From Lineus longissimus (Eukaryota; Nemertea; Pilidiophora; Heteronemertea; Lineidae), in the NCBI RefSeq assembly GCF_910592395.1, contig NC_088319.1:6200001-6264000 (forward strand): DNA of 64,000 nucleotides, in the 5' to 3' direction. The position numbers were made by a program, and so were the translations under genes. Positions 23,223-33,625 of the stretch are shown piece after piece (the first letter of the stretch is position 1; each line of letters starts with the position of its first letter). The notes below the pieces were generated by a model that was not told the DNA's origin, did no database searches, and worked only from the letters and a program-made list of their open reading frames with translations.

Positions 23223-25488
23223 TTATTGCAACCCCTCAAGTTGCACTTTCCCATTCGTAATCTCATCAAAGAGATTACAAACTACTTGACCTCGAAGAGG
23301 AGAATCAGAATCCACGTTTACAATTGGTGTACAGAGTGGTGATTCTGATTGGTAGCCTGTTACATTTGATTGATTATCTGGAAATGATCCTGAAAGATAT
23401 TTCAGGATGTCCCCATCTGACAAATCATATGTCACAGGCAATCTGTTTGGTAATTTGTCTCTTTTTGAATGGCACTTCCTATTTTCTTGATAATATAGCA
23501 AGTCCGAGAAGTCTAGCAAAGCAAGGTCTTCTGGTGTGCATGATACCCCCTCCAATTCTCTGTTTGGGGAGGTATTTCTTCTTTGCTATCTTCCCGGACA
23601 GGCATCTGTTTCACTAGATCAGGAGAGTCTGGAACAAGAACAACATCCTCATCAGCTGGTTGAGGCATTTCAGTTGTCGGATGTTTTTGTTCCATCGCCT
23701 CCTGATCTCCAGCAACACACTGATGAAATTCAGGAACAAAAAGCACCTCATTCAGGTCTTTACCATCGGGACGATAAATTTGTGAAGGAGTTATTTTTTC
23801 TTCCTCGTGTTCCAAATCGATATTGCTGGATCGTTGCAGCAGATCCCTTAAATGAGGACTATCCCGTACAGTATCCGGCTGATCCGTCACCACTATGACA
23901 GATTGATGAGGTGGTGAAGGAGGCGTTTCCTGCGCCACATTTTCCTGACAACCAGCATCAGATGACGATGGTATGTTAGGTGATGTTTTTTAAAAAAGAG
24001 TGTAGGATTTAAATAAGGCATCATTACCTCAAGAAATACCTTGCGTTCCTTCCCTTCATAATATTTTGGGAGGTCATCTTCCCAACACCCGCTCTCTTCA
24101 AAACCCAATCATTTAAAATGTTTATAAAATCACTGTATGTTCGTTCACTCGTTTCGCGTTTTTCTTCAATTGGAGGTGGTGGTGGTGATTGTGGTAATGA
24201 AACCCTTCCTTGCACTTGTTCAGGTCGAGGTAGTGGTGGTGGTGGAGGTGGTGGTGTCCACGACATTTCCTTGTTACAAACTTTAGTTGTTGTTGATGAT
24301 ACTTCGAGTTGTGTGGTTGTGGTCGATCTAGCATATTTTTTTGTAAAATAGAGCTTTAATGGTCCTGTAAAAGAAAGGAGCAATGTTTAAAGTATGTACA
24401 TTCAGTAACGTATTGATAACTATAGAAATGTATCGGTTGTTGTTAAGACATTTAGAAAATCTTTTCATACATACTTTTCCCACATTTTAACTTCTTCTTC
24501 TCTCCCTCCTCATTAGCTGTTATTCTTTGCTGTTGCTCCTTCTGAAACACGAGAATTTGTTTAGTTCAAGCGAAAGTAAAATTCGATGAGAGTACAAATC
24601 AGGAAATTTGAAAAGTGACTTACCTGATTTTTCTTTTGTTGTTGTTGGTGACTGCGTTGCAGGTGGTGAGAGTGGCGGGATAATGTTCCAATTTTTCTTT
24701 CTTCATCAATTCCAGGGGTTGTTGTTCTTGATGGTGGTGAGGGTGTTGCTTCTGGTGGCATTGTTGTAACTTCTGAATAAAAAAGTTTCGTTTCAATTCA
24801 GGACAATGTAAAAAGTTTATATCAAACATCCTTCTCAGTTGTTGTTGTTGTTGCTATTGTCGGTAGTGTAAGTCCTGTTATTGCTGTGATTTAGATAACA
24901 AGAGAATTTTTTTTCATTTTAAGTAATTTCATGTAAAATTAGAAAAAAATTACAAATCAGGAACACGAACAGTTATGAACACACTTACTCGTTTTTCTAG
25001 TTGTCATTCTTGGCGTTGACAGTTCACCTCGAGTTTTAAACGACCTCTTTTTTAGATAGAGCTACAAATGGCCTATGAAGAAAAAAGATGTAATCATCAG
25101 AGCATACACATTCAATAAATTAAGCATAAATACACATGTTTTTTTTCGGCATATATCAAGACATCTACAGATCTATTTACTACACACCTTTCTTTGCCTC
25201 TTCCTTTCCACTTTCACCCCTTCATTCGGTTTGGACGTGAACTCCTCCTCGGTATCAGGTCGTCTGAAAAGAAAAAATACATTACTCTATTATGAGATTA
25301 CATTAACTTCGTAAAGTGGGGGTTTTTTTTGTTATAGCATTGAAAAATAAAGCATGAAGAAGAATAAGAAAGAAAAACTTACCAACAATAGGAAGAGGCT
25401 TTTTTCCAGCAACCACATTGGCATAGGTCAATTTTTTATTACTAGCAGCAGCTGCTGCATATGGCAGTTCCATTGTGTTCTTTTCCAT
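23223..25488 (-). other. Low-complexity region with possible small exons, product unknown
   Basis: Several minus-strand open pieces rich in Pro, Ser, Thr and Glu: 23938-23513, 23555-23223, 24383-24024 with a PPPPPPPLP run, and a piece beginning MEKNTMELPYAAAAASNKK at 25488 that ends at a GTAAGT donor. Good donor and acceptor sequences occur between some pieces. The phases I tested do not join into one open frame: exon 1 to the next candidate exon hits a TGA. Two segments, near 24.35 and 25.06 kb, look like diverged copies of one exon. It could be a decayed multi-exon gene or a noncoding repeat-rich stretch. No function can be given. Confidence 0.25.
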
Positions 25489-25503
25489 TATTATTACTGA
25501 AAA

Positions 25504-25535
25504 TGTGACCCCTGCTAGCAAAATGAGTCACAATG
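25504..25535 (+). repeat. Left terminal inverted repeat, DUF7869-like copy B
   Basis: Starts TGTGACCC, then TGCTAGCAAAATGAGTC, ending ACAATG. The complement is found at 30534-30565. Confidence 0.75.
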
Positions 25536-26323
25536 AGGAAATTTTCAAAACTGAGTTACTTATGTTTTCATATTCTTCATAGAAATACCTTTAAAATGAT
25601 ATATAATTTGTTGGTTTCGGACAAAAATTGACCGAGCTGGGTCATTTTGAAGTAGCAGAGACTGAGAATGTCAGTTTTGAGAAAAACAAAGTTTAAAGTT
25701 GGCTCAAGTCCCTTACTATTACTGCATAGCAACCATGCCTTTAAACTCTATGTAGGATCACCAAATTTGGCACAAATCAGGTCAAGACCAATAGCAAATG
25801 GAAAAATATAACAATAACTTTATTGGAGTCACTTTAATGTACATAAATTCATCATTATAAAATAGGGGAATTTTTGCTTGACGGTCAGTTTTGGGCACTT
25901 GCTGTGGGTTAGGGGTACCCTTAGAACAACAAAATGGAGCTATCTTTTCACACTGTTTTTGCATATTATGCTATAAGCATGATAAGAGGGGAAATTAGCA
26001 GGAAAAAAAATCTCAAAATTTTCACACATGAGTAGGTGGCGCCACCAGAAGTGCTGAACGGGCCAACTGTCTAGGTACGCGCCAACAGCTGGGGTACTGA
26101 TCGCATAGACAAGTAAAGTCATTATACATCCTATCAAAATCATAGACAGGACTTTCAATTACATTATCTACATAACTTTACCAGTAGTGATGCGGGTGGG
26201 GGGCCAACAATACCCCAAAAAAAAAAACAAAAAAAAATTGAATCAATGAATCAAGACAAAACTTGACATTACAAGTTCATAGTTCACTTCAGGCCTTGTT
26301 CTATCAATGTTCAAAGAAGAGAA

Positions 26324-28599
26324 TCAATGTCCACGACGACCACGTTTAGCAGGTGGTTCAATGTCAGTGACGCTATGGCCACGCCCACGTCCTCCACGAC
26401 CGCGTCCTCCACGACCACGTCCCCGTCCACGTGTTGCTGCAGGAGCGGCAGGCTCCTGATCCACATCCATTTCATCCTCCTCCTGCGCATTACCATTAGC
26501 TTTTGGTTTGGCGACAGTTGGCTTAGGACAGGTGATGTCCTGTGTCTCATCACTGCAAAACTCCCGGATCTTCTCGAACAGATACCATTGTCTGGCGGCC
26601 GGCAACCCAGGTGGCTTTGCGACGGTTGGTATCTCAGCAGTCGGAAGAGTTTCTACATTCTTCAGGAGGCAGAACTCCACCTCATCCGGGTCTTGGAACT
26701 CCTTGCAGAAGACAACTCCAGGTCTGGTATGGCAGAATCTGAAAGTATAAGAATTAGAACATGGTCATTGAAAGTCAAGAAAATCACTATTGCTTTTATG
26801 CCTGGCCCTCCCATAATTAAAGCGAATTAAAGTTGCAGCAGGAAATAAAGACATACCTAAAGTGATGGAACTTCTTGATACCAGTGACAGCCTTGCATGT
26901 TTCTTGGAGCTTTGGGTTCCAGTTGTACTGCTGGACGATGTTGTTTTTGCCAGCCATCGTTGGTTGAGGCAGATTGATGGGTTTCACCGTACTGTTCTTC
27001 ACTACATCCGCCAGTTCGGCAACTGAACAAACACGTGTCTTCCTAAACTTCTGCTTTATCAGCCCGAAACACCAGTCCAGTGAAAACTTTGTATGCTCAG
27101 TAATTAAGAAGTTCAGCGTTATCGTTTTGTGCAGTCCATGAATCACCCTCCATGCCAGATACCACAGGACAAACTTATTTTTATTTTGCCCGGTACAATT
27201 GTCCCAATGCATGTCTGCATGGTCTTCCCCCATGCCATAGTATTCGAAGAAGTGATGCAGATAGCTGATAACTGATAACTGCGGAGGAGCCTTTGGTTGA
27301 ACTGGACGCTTCATCTATCAGGTAGTTTACCTGCTGTGGGATACCCTCACAACAGATGCCGAATAAACCACATTTCCTAGGAGTCAGGAAATAAACAGGC
27401 CCTGGCTGAAGCGGATCACTCGGTAGGTGGACCTGTTGTGCGAAACCAAACGAGTAATGCATATGAATGTCTCTTGAGCACGGTGGATTGGGTCCAAGTT
27501 GAATGTTCTCATAGTCTTTGATCGTATCCTTCGCTTGGGCAACCATCATCCGATAATGCTCGCGTTCCATGTCTACGATGCGATGGTGCTCCTCCTGTGT
27601 CTTGAGCTTGGCAGTCTTCACGATATCAGGAAGGTTCGCGCTTCGGTAGACCTGATAATTGTTCTTTTGACATACCCAGCACAGGTCGGTCATCGGCTTT
27701 GCCTGGAAGATAAATGGAAGCAGAGAATTCCATAGTCTCCGGAAGGTGGTGATCTTTACAGCCCGATGACCTGAAAAATATAAAGGTAGTAATGCGTTCA
27801 GTTTACTATAAGATACATGTAAATAAAATTTGCATTGCTCATTATAATGTTTACATGTAATTTTACATACCAGCATCATTCATGGCAGATCTATAGAGTC
27901 GAAAAACAGATGCCTTGGTGGTACACGAAGGCAGAAGTTTCATCTTGAAGTCCTTGTACCCGGGAATTCGGCCTGGCAGGATTATGGCATGGTCCTCGGC
28001 GTAGTTGGAGATAAACTTCACAGCCCTCTGTACATCATGATGGGTCAGGAAACGGACCATCTTTCTCTTCCCTCCACTCTTTTTCACTTTCGGAGTGAGT
28101 CCATTCACCTTGTACCACTTTATGCTTTCAGTCAGACGATTCTGAGAAATGCTGAAAAGAAAAATTAAATTAAGTGAGCGCAATGATAAGAATAAGATCT
28201 GTATCAAGTCAGCACTATTCTTGGTGTCATAAACTATGTAGCAGAATGATAGAGTGATTTGACTTACCAGTGAACAAATTTAAAGGCATCCCGACAGATT
28301 CTTGTCCCTTCAACTGTGTAAGAGCCACTGGAAAGTTTACGCTGTTTCGTAGTTTTCTTCTTGGTCCCCTTGGTTCGTTCGAAGTTATTCAGAGTGGCAC
28401 TGACTTTCACAATGATCACAAGGTTCTTCTCATAATCGTTCATCTCCTGCATATTCAAACGCATACTGTGCCCAAGATTACGGGCCAACTTTTTCATACA
28501 TTGTCCTTTCTTAGAAGCTGCACAGCCGCAGTCGAAAGTCTCAATCTTTCTCAGTTCAACCTCTTCATCCTCATTAAACCAGCCTTCTCCACGGGCCAT
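26324..28599 (-). pseudogene. DUF7869-like transposon protein, copy B, four exons
   Basis: Exons 28599-28268, 28151-27871, 27770-26857 and 26738-26324; all junctions are GT...AG and the phases fit. The protein would be about 644 residues but for a 7-bp tandem duplication (two copies of CTGATAA at 27265-27278) that shifts the frame in exon 3. Order: a basic N-terminal region, then KWYKVNGLTPKVKKSGGKRK, a CWVCQKNN Cys pair, the block QQVNYLIDEA, and then the core with MHWDNCTGQNKNKF and TKFSLDWCFGLIKQKFR. The D-N-C-x-GQNKN and later D...K pattern recurs in copy A. An Arg/Gly-rich tail (about residues 610-635) ends the protein. A catalytic role as transposase is inferred from the D/N/H pattern and the surrounding inverted repeats. 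The single small lesion suggests fairly recent activity. Confidence 0.72.
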
Positions 28600-28600
28600 T

Positions 28601-28625
28601 CAATCGGGGCGCCCCGCCCCGATTG
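28601..28625. repeat. GC-rich hairpin just upstream of copy B start codon
   Basis: CAATCGGGGC and GCCCCGATTG are perfect inverted arms around a five-base centre. They sit one base upstream of the ATG (28597-28599, minus strand). They would form a stem in the 5' leader. Confidence 0.6.
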
Positions 28626-30533
28626 AATCTGAAATATACGAAGTCCGCGCCCATCAAATTTTGCCGCCCCAATCAAAAAGTACGCCGCCCCGATTTATAA
28701 CCTGCATCGCTATTTTGTCTCCCCCAGAAAAAAAACGAAATTAGAAGCCCGGAGATGCATCTGATAAACGAATAAAACCTGTATGCCACCCTTTATACTG
28801 TGCAGTTGTGTCGGGACGGACGGATTTCCTTCCCGCCGGCCTAAACTTGCGCATCGCGAACCCACTCCTGACAGAAAATCAATAATTTATGGCGCAGAAA
28901 ACCTCGGACGGAACACGGCGACCAATGAAATAATTGCGCGGCAAACCTTATTAGCAACCTTGGAAATGGCACACTCACTGTCTTCCTCCAGCGTAACTTG
29001 TTCTATATAATTCCCTCCTAGTCCTCGAGGTCTCCGGCAGTCACGTTAATCGCTATTAGGCGACGTGGTTATCGTCAAAATTTACCAGCACTTCACTTTG
29101 AATACAGCTCAACGTGCTAAATTTCGCACCGCGCATGCACGGAAAAACCGAACCCTGACGATAATTCCCGAGACAAATATGGTCATCGTACGCTGCTGAC
29201 CAATCACCTCGAGGAGCGGGAGTATACATGTCATTAATGACCGGCTCCACGCTCCACAACCAGATCGAACAATGCGCCGTGAATGCAAGCCGCTGACCTC
29301 GGCGGCGGAGAGTCAGTAGCCTTCTCTTTGATCTGGCACCGCATCCACTAAATTATTTATTTTTAACTGAGCGGCGGCGAATAAGCTGTCCTAATTTCAC
29401 GTCAATCATCGACACACGCGATGCTTGGATGGGGCTACGCACAACAAAATCAGCGGCTCTAGTGTTGAGATTGGAATAGGTCTTAAATGCTGGTGACGAC
29501 GGAGGAAATTGCGTGCGAATTCATTGATTCGTTTGCATGGGTCTGCCGATTTGTGGGCATGGATACTTATCAGCTGAGCAGGGTCAATCGTCACTGATTA
29601 TCATATAGATATTAAAGGCCTACGCAGTCCTTTTCTCTCGTTTGGTCTGCTTGTAAGCGGTGCAATGTAAGTCTAGCTAAGCGATTTTTTCAGCTTACTT
29701 CAGTCTTAGTTGATTGAGGTTGCCGATCAACATGCTACCAGCTTTGTTATCTCCGAATTTTTGAAGCTCTACGTATTTTATTTATAGTGAGATGATTAAA
29801 GATGATATTTTACAACCGAAAAACGGCATTATTCAAGCCTAAACTGCCGCACGCATCGGCAGGAAATCTGCGCTCCAGATGCCGGGAAATCACGTCTAAG
29901 CCATTCTAGAATTCAAAATTTCGTGATTTGGATGCATTGATTCATGAGCCCATGAGGAAACTATGTTTAAGCATTGTTTAAGTCTTGTCTTGTGTTTAGA
30001 TCAATAACTGATTGGAAGTGGAATTGACATTAATTATGAATTAATATCAATGTTCAGTATGTTCTAAGGTTATTTGTGCTGTGTAACTTTGACAGTGTTG
30101 AGTCACCAAGTAATTGATTTGAGATAGTTATGTAGTAGAGTTTGCATAAAGTCTTAATTTTAATGTTTTACTCACAATCTGTGTTTTGTATTACAGGGAT
30201 CGTAAGGTGACCTGTCATTGCCCTTTTCTTTCTTTTCTTTTTGTTCGGTTCTTTTGGTTGCGTGTGTAAACGTGTATATAACATGCTCCAGAATATGCTA
30301 GTTGAATAAATATACCATATCCGGAAAGAATCTAGCCTTACTTTAATTCTGCTTGGCTATACATGCCTCATACAAAACATCAAAATACGGTCACTTAAAA
30401 TGTTTTTTTGGATATTTTGATATGTGGGATGGTTAGATGGTGTATTAATGAACTCATTTTTGCAATATTCTCATTTTCGTCAAAATCTGTATGTTCACAC
30501 AGTTTACACTGTAACTCGGAATTGACCTGTGCG
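28626..30533. other. 5' region of copy B; CpG-rich part, no gene
   Basis: From 28.6 to about 29.4 kb CpG dinucleotides are frequent compared with the rest of the window, compatible with a promoter. On the plus strand a GTAAGT at about 29667, a TTACAG at about 30198 and an AATAAA at about 30306 could outline a spliced noncoding transcript, but no coding frame supports it. Confidence 0.3.
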
Positions 30534-30565
30534 CATTCCGACTCATTTTGCTAGCACGGGTCACA
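30534..30565 (-). repeat. Right terminal inverted repeat, DUF7869-like copy B
   Basis: Complement of the left repeat with three mismatches. Confidence 0.75.
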
Positions 30566-30595
30566 AATAAGTAATATACAGGAATAGAGAAGTGT

Positions 30596-31234
30596 CTAGT
30601 TTTGTTGGGCTACTTTCTTGTAGCATTCATCGCAAACTTTTGTGCTTGATGAGTTCATGCCATAGAAAGAGTTGCTAAATGAATGCATCTGACTCGTATA
30701 GCAAATAGAAATACGACTCGATTTCAATGACAGGAGCCAAATGAGTTGTGACTTTCGCAAGTTGGGCAAAAAATTATTAGATTGCGCACAGCCAAAACAC
30801 AAACCTTTTCATATGTGTTGAGAGCAAATGCAATGCCTATCACGGTATCAGTAGATTGAGTCATTAAATGCTAAATAAAAACAGGGGTCATTTTCATAAT
30901 AAGCTGTACGGCAGCTTTGCAAACTGAACCATTTTCCAGGAGCAATTTCTACTTTTGTTATGTGAAATGTGTCCCTATTTATCGCTGTGATTCTTGGATC
31001 CTGTACTTGCTCTCGTGAAATTGTACTTGGAACAATTATAACACCTTCACAGTTCTTTAATTCTGAGATGTATGTTGAAAAAGCAAACTGAAATGATCTT
31101 CTCACATATTCAGGAGGATGCATGTTTGATACAATCTTGCCATTTGGACATAACTTCCAGCCATTGCTGTTTGATAATGCATGATTTGATTTGTATTTAG
31201 CAAGTATCTCTAAACAATCTGGAGCAGTGAACAC
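30596..31234 (-). pseudogene. Unrecognised gene remnant between two transposon ends
   Basis: Frame 31234-30848 (about 128 residues) encodes a protein with PNGKIVSNMHPPEYVRRSF and RDTFHITKVEIAPGKWFSLQ. It has no ATG at the right place: the frame is open at its upstream end up to 31235, exactly where the left end of DUF7869-like copy C begins. A second piece (30802-30596, shifted frame) ends with KVCDECYKKV, a Cys pair. I do not recognise the family. It appears to be older sequence into which copy C, and perhaps copy B, inserted. Confidence 0.4.
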
Positions 31235-31235
31235 A

Positions 31236-31627
31236 TGTGAGTGGCTCTGGCAAAATCAGGCTCTTCTCTCCAAAGATGAAAATTGAGTTATGAGCATTTC
31301 TTTAAAGAGTACTTCATAAGCTTACCAGAACTGAAGAGATTTTTGAAATCGGTTAAGAATTATGATATTAGTGGCCATTTTAAGGTCGAGACCTGTGAAA
31401 GTCTCTTCTGAGAAAAATGGGTTTAAAGTTGCCTGTTAGTATTCATTTCAAAAGTCCATAGCAACCAAAGTTATTTTTCGACATACAGCTGTCAACTTTT
31501 GCAGGATGGTGGACTTATACTATAGAAAGCATAATTTAACAGGAATTCTGCCCTACTTGACTTATTTCGACCAAAATCACTAGGCAACTTTGAAGCCCAT
31601 TTTCTTAATTTCTATTGGACTTGGACT
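31236..31627. repeat. Left end of DUF7869-like copy C, cut by the Ngaro-type element
   Basis: Begins TGTGAGTGGCTCTGGCAAAA, related to the copy B terminal repeat (17 of 26 positions by eye). It continues with sequence resembling 25.54-25.78 kb in the same orientation (shared TTTAAAGTTG and CATAGCAACC blocks). The element would continue after the Ngaro-type insertion at 37987 and reach its gene remnant at 38477-38920. Confidence 0.45.
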
Positions 31628-31698
31628 GAACACATCCTAAGCGTCTTCCATTATCTCGCTGAAAGTATTGGGAGGAAAACCTGAATATCAACCTGATA
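31628..31698 (-). repeat. Ngaro split direct repeat B2 (71 bp)
   Basis: Begins GAACACATCCTAAGCGTC on the plus strand; identical to 31976-32046. Confidence 0.9.
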
Positions 31699-31899
31699 CT
31701 CAGGGGCGAGAAAATAAAAGACCGCAAAGGGGGGGTGGGGTGGGCAAAAGGATCCTCCGATCCCCACAGCCCAAAGTTCCAAAAGACAACGTAAGCTAAT
31801 AAAATTGGGGCCGAGGCGACCAACATGGCACCCAACGGCCATACGCTCAATCCCCGTAGAATACGGGGCAAAAGCTTCTGCCCAGAGATCCTAGAAAGC

Positions 31900-31975
31900 G
31901 AAATACGAAGTGGTCTCTCCTTGGCCCGGGAGCTCAATTTATACTACGCTCGACAATAGAAGACGCTTATGGTGT
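31900..31975 (-). repeat. Ngaro split direct repeat A2 (76 bp)
   Basis: Begins GAAATACGAAGTGGTCTCTC and ends GCTTATGGTGT on the plus strand; identical to 37911-37986. It is joined directly to B1, reproducing the junction expected in the circular intermediate. Confidence 0.92.
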
Positions 31976-32046
31976 GAACACATCCTAAGCGTCTTCCATT
32001 ATCTCGCTGAAAGTATTGGGAGGAAAACCTGAATATCAACCTGATA
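31976..32046 (-). repeat. Ngaro split direct repeat B1 (71 bp)
   Basis: Identical to 31628-31698 and contiguous with A2. Confidence 0.92.
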
Positions 32047-32383
32047 TGGATTCCCGAAAACATTCCATATCACCATTCCAGCTTTTTCCCCCAATACCCC
32101 ATCACCCCATCACCCATCACCCCACAACACCCAAAACCATGAACAGCACATGGATGTCCACAGGCAAAGCTCATGGTATCATGGGATGGCAGGAACGACA
32201 ACTTACATAGACTGAAGAAGAAACTTTTATAATATCCGCTTTAATTACAGAAAATATAAACCTTCAACCCATTTGACAAGAGTTTATCAATTACAAACGC
32301 TACCTTAAAAGTGATACAATTATGGACACACTCGACAGAAATGGATTATCCGAACCAAGACCAATACATTAACAAAACGACAC

Positions 32384-33617
32384 CTAGATTGCATGATTCA
32401 AAGTGTTAAATGTTGCATAGCGTTGGTAATCAGATTCAATCTTTCCCGACAAAGCTGGTGACGAAGCTAACCTCTGAGCCAACTGCGCCGGCTCTTTCAA
32501 AGAATCCTCACGACTGTAATAACTGCATGAAGATTCTTTGAACCAACCAACATGCCTCATAGTCTGGGAATTGGAGTCAGCCGCCCCGGACAACTTCAAC
32601 GTTATGGCACAACCCGACCTGAGACTATGAGGTGTCTCCCCCTCGTAGATATTGAGCGTCGTCAAATACTCCAACAAGCGGGAATACATCACTGCATATG
32701 AGACACATTGATCTAATACCTTACCCGAGTCACTTACTAGCCTAAAGAGGTAACCTAGCGAAAGATCTACCCCAGCGCTTTTGGCCCAAGCTGAGTAGCG
32801 CTCCAGTGCGCTTACGGGGCATAGAGCCGCGTTATCACATCTCTTGATAACAAAGGTGTTACACCTCCCATCTCCTCTTATGACTTTCGTATATGTATGC
32901 GAAACAGCCATGCCAGTGTTATCAGCAAGATATCTAACCGATTGACTAGGAGCGCCCGATAAATCGGAAACCCTGTCACCCGCAAAAAATTGTAACTTAA
33001 AGAACGCCTGGTCTCGAAACAAAACGAAACGCTGACGCAAAGTGATATCTGGCCTAGACAACTGGTTATCTATGTAAGAAGAGATTTTCTCCAATTTAGA
33101 GAGAAATAACGGCTTGGCCTGTTTTGGAACTATCTGGGCCTTAGCCTGCTCTTCCGAAATTTGCTTCAAGTACAGCTTTATGACATTTGATTTTGCGGGA
33201 TTTCCGGTTTCCGATTTCGTACACCATTCCTTCCCCCTGCCTTCTTCCTCAAATATTTTTGATAATCTTTGAACAATGGTTATAAGAGTACCATGGGCTA
33301 ATCTTGTCGGGCAAAGACATGTTGATAACGATTTGTCTCCCAAAAACAGACACTTTACATCATGAACTTTTGTTTTGCCATCCACATCCCTCCAAACCAA
33401 ATACCGCCTTAGATGTTGAGGAGTACAAGACTGAATATTGACATGAAAAGGCAACAATGAGAAAAAAAAAAAAAAAAAAAAAATGCTCCAAACTAAGCTG
33501 CCCACTCGTTTTCCTTTTAACCATTTCGGAGTTCAAGTGTCGCTCATCCAAGATATCCAAACGATTGTTTATGCCCTGCAAATCGATGCCCGACAAAAGA
33601 CGCCGCCGACTCGCCAT
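32384..33617 (-). pseudogene. Ngaro tyrosine recombinase, frame broken by an A22 run
   Basis: Integrates the element by strand exchange. The natural start is probably the ATG at 33617 (MASRRRLLSGIDLQ). A run of 22 A at 33462-33483 encodes poly-Phe and puts the rest into another frame. The remaining frame (to 32384) carries the recombinase set: Arg in GDRVSDL (about residue 178 of the long frame), HSLR (H293, R296), HVGW (H318) and the nucleophile Tyr at 329 or 330 in SCSYYSR. All catalytic positions of the R-HxxR-H-Y family are present. The homopolymer may be a genuine slippage mutation or a sequencing artefact; otherwise the protein looks intact. Confidence 0.88.
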
Positions 33618-33625
33618 CTGAAAAA

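Larger units (their letters stand above)
25504..30565 (-). mobile_element. DUF7869-like transposon, copy B, with 32-bp inverted repeats
   Basis: Left end 25504-25535 and right end 30534-30565 are inverted repeats differing at only three of 32 positions; both contain TGCTAGCAAAATGAGTC. Between them lies one four-exon gene on the minus strand (26324-28599) with a DUF7869-like core. The arrangement (terminal inverted repeats around a single gene with a possible RNase H-like nuclease) fits a cut-and-paste DNA transposon. I did not find a clear target duplication, and the superfamily is not one I can name with confidence. Length 5.06 kb. Confidence 0.6.

Noticed and set aside
24118-24351. Gly-rich plus-strand frame
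   Set aside because: Mirror image of the poly-Pro stretch on the minus strand; no other support.
26213-26239. A-rich run as a retroposon tail
   Set aside because: It lies inside the DUF7869-like element B, between its left end and its gene, with no target duplication or LINE/SINE body next to it.
31605-31937. 110-residue minus-strand frame across the Ngaro terminal repeats
   Set aside because: It consists of the repeats and the spacer between them; no domain, and such frames are expected by chance.
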